A DNA stretch of 64,000 nucleotides, taken from NCBI GenBank assembly GCA_963669155.1, contig OZ022593.1, positions 21,089,047-21,153,046 on the forward strand, in the 5' to 3' direction. Made by a program: the position numbers and the translations under genes. Position 1 is the stretch's first letter. Every line of letters begins with the position of its first letter. Positions 59,930 through 64,000 of the stretch are shown here, in pieces. A model generated the notes under the pieces. It was given only the letters and a program-made list of their open reading frames with translations, had not been told where the DNA came from and did not search any database. This stretch comes from Arbacia lixula (taxonomy: Eukaryota > Echinodermata > Echinoidea > Arbacioida > Arbaciidae).

Positions 59930-60175
59930 TCCTCTTTCATATCTAATATGCATAAGAAGAAATCGATAAAAGTAGACCGAAGGCTCCCAGAAGATTATTT
60001 GCTTTCATGTTGAGGAGGAGTAATGGTCATTAAACGGCGGGCATCAAGCTCAGAGAAGATTCTTACTGCACTGCCATCAATTAATTACAATCAGGCCTTG
60101 CGGAGTTTAATCTTGTCATTAGCAAGCCGCAATTTGCGTGTCGCGTTCCAGCATTTACATGGGCAGCAAGGACTC
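59930..60175. promoter_or_regulatory. Possible enhancer with clustered homeodomain words
   Basis: ATATGCATAA (POU-like), GTCATTAAAC, CATCAATTAATTACAATCA, GTTTAATCTTGTCATTAGC and CATTTACATGGG cluster within about 230 bp of unique sequence that also has CpG-bearing words (AAACGGCGGGC, GTGTCGCGTTCC). Such clusters are typical of developmental enhancers; conservation has not been tested. Confidence 0.3.
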
Positions 60176-60364
60176 TGTAAAGTGCTGGGCAGGAGGGGGA
60201 GGGGTGGTTAGGTGGGAGCTTTACACAGGGCTAAACGGTCACTATTTTCCCCACTCTCCACCGAGTATGAAATTTAATTATGAAATCCTTGCAGGGCGCA
60301 ACCAATCGTGGACAGATTTAGCGAATCAGAGAATCTGTAGCATCTTTTGGGATGCCATGATGCC

Positions 60365-60826
60365 TTGGTAATGGCAAGGTACTCTCTCGTTTCTCTCTCT
60401 TGCTCTCTCCCTCTGTCTCTCTCTCCTTCTTTCCCTCTCTCTCTCTCTCCCCCCCCCCCCTCTCTCTCTCTTTCACTTTCCCCTCTCTCTCTCTCCCTCT
60501 CCCTCTCTCTCTCTCTCTCCTTGTTTCCCCCCTTCTACTTGCCTTTGTCCCCCTCCTACTGAGATATTTATCTTTACACCTGTCACATACATTCATCACT
60601 CTCTCTCTCTTCCTTCCCTCATACTTTCTCTCTCCTTTTTTCCTCCTCTGTCCTCTTTCTATTCCCTTTTCTCTCTTACCACACCCTCTCTCTCTCTCTC
60701 CCTTTCTTTCTCCTCATCTTTCCTCTCTCTCTTCCCTTTCCTCTCTTACCACCCCCGCTCTCTCTATCTATCTTTCTCCCCTCCTCATGAACTTCTCTCT
60801 CTCTCTCCCCCCTCTCTCTCTCTCTT

Positions 60827-60872
<46 letters not shown>

Positions 60873-60960
60873 CCGCTCTCTCCCTCTCTCTTTTTCTCTC
60901 TCTCCCTTTCGTATCTACCCCACCATTCCTCCAGCCTCCCCTGTCACCTCCCTCCTCTCC
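60365..60960. repeat. CT-rich simple repeat block, about 600 bp
   Basis: (CT)n, CCCTCT and a poly-C to CT junction at about 60451-60470. A 199-codon frame through it is Ser/Leu/Pro low complexity. Confidence 0.95.
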
Positions 60961-61009
60961 TTTACCGCTAGGAAGGCAAATAATCATCCCTGGGTTTGAT
61001 CGCTGCCAT

Positions 61010-61090
61010 TTTTCTTCTTTATTTAGCTCCGGGGCTGAGAGTAATTAGCCCAGCCGCTCACTACTTCTGATCAACGCATGATCATCTGAC
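61010..61090. promoter_or_regulatory. Possible conserved non-coding patch
   Basis: GGGGCTGAGAGTAATTAGCC and TGATCAACGCATGATCATC are unique, partly palindromic words between repeat blocks. TAATTAG is a homeodomain core. Weak evidence. Confidence 0.18.
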
Positions 61091-61500
61091 CTTTTACAAA
61101 AATTCACCATTCTGTTTTTTTATCATCTTTCTTCTCCCCCACTCAACCTCCTGTGAACAATCAATGTGCTCTCTTTTCTCTTAGAAGGCTCTTGATTTGT
61201 CTGCAATGTTATCCATCTTTGTCATGCGCCTCTCATTTCTCATGCATTGAAATGCAATGTTGCGGTAAAAAAGATACCAGCCTCTGTGTGTGAGCATGTA
61301 TGGAATGAATTGAATTTATTTCATTTCATCACTATAGTCAGAATAGCAGTTGGTACAAGGGCATTGCACCATCATTGTACATATATAGCAATATATATAT
61401 ATATATATACACTCGTAATTTTATCTCTAGAGATGGAGTTTGATTTGATCATCAAAAAATGAAAAGAAAACTATTGCACAATTAATAATATCTGCTAATT
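61091..61500. other. Non-coding stretch
   Basis: It contains GAATTGAATTTATTTCATTT near 61308, which resembles retroelement 3' tails, and (AT)n at about 61390-61409. Confidence 0.5.
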
Positions 61501-61984
61501 TTAAATGGATAGTTCACCCTGAAATTATTTTAGCTTTACTAAAAGGAGACACATGAAAGAAACATATCAGTGAAGATTTGACGAAAATCAATCAAACGAA
61601 AAGAAAGTTTTTTTATTTCAAATTTTGATTTTGTGACGTCACATGTGGGGTGCTCTCCCATATGTTGTCTACTCCTTTTTTCATAAATTGCCTTTTTATG
61701 TTCTTTGATGAAGGAATACATTCTTTTCATATCAATATGTGTGTAAAAACATGTGTATAATGATATATCAAACGCACAGGTGAAATAGAAAATATCCTTT
61801 TGAGAAAATAGATATTTTGCAAAATAATTGTACACAACATATGGGAGAGCACCTCGCACATGACGTCACAAAATCAAAAACTTTAAAGTTAAATAACTTT
61901 CTTTTCCTTTGACCACTTCTCTTCAAACCTATATGTCTCCTTTTATTGAAACCAAAATAATTTCAGGGTGAACTATCCCTTTAA
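61501..61984. mobile_element. TTAA-flanked foldback MITE, AGGGATAGTTCACCC termini
   Basis: TTAA lies at 61501-61504 and 61981-61984. The left end AATGGATAGTTCACCCTGAA and the right end (reading inward AAAGGGATAGTTCACCCTGAA) extend into inverted arms of about 150 bp. Paired words include AAAAGGAGACA, TTTTGATTTTGTGACGTCA and GCTCTCCCATATGTTGT. TGACGTCA, a full CRE palindrome, sits in each arm at 61634-61641 and 61861-61868. The central 160 bp is AT-rich without a real gene. Ends beginning AGGGATAGTTCACCC with TTAA sites occur in MITEs of several animals. The minus frame at 61539-61859 is an artefact. Confidence 0.9.
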
Positions 61985-62382
61985 TTATATATTATGACAC
62001 ACTCTAAGATTTCATTATTATGATTTCAAATGTGTGTTGCTCATTTAGAGATTCAACTTCACTGTTTATACCAATAAGCTCTCTTTGCATATACTACCCT
62101 TTAATCATAGCTCTTTCTATCATCACTGTATAACACCTATGTAATCATCTTCCATTCTTCTATTCATTCATCTATTTATCAACTCTTTCATCCAATGAAT
62201 TTTCAGGATACCATATTGCCCAACCATTATTCTGTGTTTCATTGCTCTGTTGTGTCCTTGTATCCTTGTTCCCATTCCCTTGTTACCATCATACTATCTA
62301 GTAGTAATGCTATGTTGGAGAAGACATCAGAAGGGGTAATAGAAATAGGTTCCCCTGAAGAATGGCTTGTTATAGCTGCATG
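61985..62382. other. Non-coding stretch
   Basis: Unique AT-rich DNA. Nothing recognised. Confidence 0.5.
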
Positions 62383-62600
62383 TAACTAGTCTAAGTTCTA
62401 GGCTGCAGGGTGTGTGAAGACACAGCATGCGTGAAAACATACACCAAGCACTACTATCACAACTAAGTCTGGACCATAGACTAAGCATCATTTCATCCTT
62501 GCCCTTGTGTGGGGACTTAAGGTTAGTTGCAGCAAGGCATCAGAGAGACACAAATTACTCAAGCCTGGAATGGAGGCTAGCATAGCTCTTGCTTGCTTCA
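62383..62600. repeat. Dispersed repeat family C, copy 2
   Basis: AACTAGTCTAAGTTCTAGGC (62383) matches the left end of the 23.87-kb element. The segment 62460-62506 (CAACTAAGTCTGGACCATAG and on to CCCTTG) is the reverse complement of 23967-24015. CAAGCCTGGAATGGAGGCTA near 62557 is a related end word. Internal order differs from copy 1, so one is rearranged. Confidence 0.55.
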
Positions 62601-62654
62601 AGTGGCATACCTTGCATAAGTAGATGTGAGGAGAGCAAGTCTCTCCAGAACAAA

Positions 62655-63425
62655 CCACTACACATCTACCAATAGCTGCGGCCACACTACAACAAATAGC
62701 ATCGAGACATCTACCAATAGCTGCGGCCACACTGCAACAAACAGCATCTAGACATCTACCAATAGCTGTGGCCATACTGCAACAAATAGCATCTAGACGT
62801 CTACCAATAGCTGCGGCCACACTGCAACAAACAGCACCTAGACATCTCCTAATAGCTGTGGCCACACTACAACAAACAGCATCTAGACATCTACCAATAG
62901 CTCTGGCCACACTGCAACAAACAGCATCTAGACGTCTACCAATAGCTGCGGCCACACTGCAACAAACAGCATCTAGACATCTACCAATAGCTGTGGCCAC
63001 ACTGCAACAAACAGCATCTACACATCTACCAATAGCTGCGGCCACACTGCAACAAACAGCATCTAGACATCTACCAATAGCTGCGGCCACACTGCAACAA
63101 ACAGCATTTAGACATCTACCAATAGCTGCGGCCACACTGCAACAAACAGCATCTAGACATCTACCAATAGCTGCAGCCACACTGCAACAAACAGCATCTA
63201 GACATCTACCAATAGCTGTGGCCACACTGCAACAAACAGCATCTAGACATCTACCAATAGCTGCGGCCACACTGCATCAAACAGCATCTAGACATCTACC
63301 AATAGCTGTGGCCACACTGCAACAAACAGCATCTAGACATCTACCAATAGCTGTGGCCACACTGCAACAAACAGCATCTAGACATCCCCCAATAGCTGCG
63401 GCCACACTGCATGAAACAGTTTATA
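62655..63425. repeat. 45-bp satellite array, 17 copies
   Basis: The unit begins CTACCAATAGCTGCGGCCAC and continues ACTGCAACAAACAGCATCTA and GACAT. Copy starts fall every 45 bp exactly from 62666 to 63386, without an indel. Variation is by substitutions such as GCGG/GTGG. Because 45 is a multiple of three, one frame is open on each strand: minus 62488-63270, period IGRCLDAVCCSVAAA; plus 62768-63469, period PIAAATLQQTASRHL. Both begin with GTG rather than ATG and no splice context was recognised, so I treat it as a minisatellite. Confidence 0.95.
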
Positions 63426-64000
63426 GCATGTCCACACACAGAAAACCTTCCGCACCTATTTTAAGATAATAAAATATCCTGTGTGAACACTATGTGCAAA
63501 GTTTTCTCAAGAAAAAAGAATTGAAATACAAACTCCTTTCAGCATCTACAAGTGTAATGCAAATATCACAAAATAGTTATTGCCCAGTTGTTAAAAAGCT
63601 GACAAGCTTTAGATTACATGACTAGCATATTGTTTAAAATGCATGTTCAGAATTTGCATAAATAGATATTGAGCATGGGCTATTCCATTTCAAAGTGGGT
63701 AGGGCAAAGGGGTGTCATGAGAAACGATACACTACACCAAAAAGTATGCAAACTATTGGGAGTTAAAATACAAAACCCCAACAGCATTTCTTTTTAGCCG
63801 TTGAAGCTCTCTCACTAATGCACCTCCTGGTTGCTCATTTCTGCTCAGTTTTCCCATTACTTGCAGGCACTAACAACTCAACATAAAAATGTCTGTATCG
63901 ATGTTACATCATTTGAAAATCTACATTTATACACCACATGCCCTACTTCATATTTAAGTGAATATTACCGATATCTATAAGGTCAATTTTATTTTTGATC
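63426..64000. other. Non-coding stretch
   Basis: AT-rich unique sequence to the window end. Nothing recognised. Confidence 0.5.

Noticed and set aside
60400..60999. 199-codon plus frame
   Set aside because: A Ser/Leu/Pro peptide from CT microsatellites; pure simple-repeat artefact.
61539..61859. 106-codon minus frame
   Set aside because: Lies wholly within the arms and loop of a foldback MITE.
62488..63469. 260-codon minus and 233-codon plus frames
   Set aside because: Both are products of a 45-bp tandem repeat whose period is a multiple of three. Neither starts with ATG and no splice sites were recognised.
1..64000. CRISPR arrays, operons, rRNA genes, viral or retroviral genes
   Set aside because: None seen. 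Tandem arrays here have no spacer structure, and no reverse transcriptase, integrase, capsid or envelope-like frame was recognised.

Overview
The window looks like eukaryotic, non-coding, AT-rich DNA from a marine invertebrate. The evidence is the absence of compact genes, the very dense microsatellites (CT/GA, GT, poly-C next to CT, AGT, CAY), the many small non-autonomous inverted-repeat transposons, and a recurring TACATGTA word. The repeat styles (TTAA-flanked AGGGATAGTTCACCC termini, a GGCCCTGTCTTATAAAG family) fit an echinoderm such as a sea urchin best, but this is an inference from general knowledge and not a database result. No known protein family, rRNA, CRISPR array or convincing tRNA was recognised.

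Genes. Three places look like parts of genes. (1) 34.72-35.15 kb, plus strand: a promoter-like block (inverted CCAAT box, E-box/CRE, a duplicated 42-bp unit, a CpG-rich stretch) leads into a short open frame that ends at a CAG|GTAAGAG splice donor. (2) 19.91-20.42 kb, minus strand: a CpG-rich stretch ends at a CTGCAGTG|GTAAGT donor, with a 26-codon ATG frame open into it. (3) 36.28-36.54 kb, minus strand: an 88-codon ATG frame with a signal-anchor-like hydrophobic segment and raised CpG. All three are low-to-moderate confidence and none has an identified product.

Mobile elements. At least seven foldback/TIR elements can be read directly. They are: a 183-bp foldback at 1.58 kb; two copies (7.67 and 17.77 kb) of one 223/224-bp foldback family with TA-flanked ends; a 253-bp hAT-like MITE at 14.30 kb with a perfect 8-bp target duplication and six CCAYGCGT/CCACGTGT subterminal motifs; a 196-bp hairpin at 35.37 kb; a TIR element with a telomere-like core at 47.80 kb; and two TTAA-flanked foldbacks at 50.05 and 61.50 kb. 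Several older dispersed repeats occur in two to four copies.

Tandem repeats. The most striking array is 17 copies of a 45-bp unit at 62.65-63.42 kb, whose length keeps one reading frame open on each strand. Large simple-sequence blocks lie at 20.7-22.5, 23.2-23.55, 27.6-28.06, 29.4-29.95, 44.1-45.2, 46.7-47.7, 48.5-48.9, 53.3-54.75, 57.7-58.9 and 60.4-60.95 kb.

Possible regulatory DNA. Unique, relatively CpG-containing islands with clusters of transcription-factor words occur at about 39.05 kb (RFX X-box), 46.3-46.5 kb (RBPJ/Su(H) word), 52.85-53.25 kb, 54.76-54.90 kb (perfect HNF1 palindrome), 59.94-60.17 kb (homeodomain words) and 61.01-61.09 kb. A plausible reading is the intronic or intergenic landscape around a regulated gene, with the promoter at 34.7 kb as the best anchor. 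No new biochemical system is visible.
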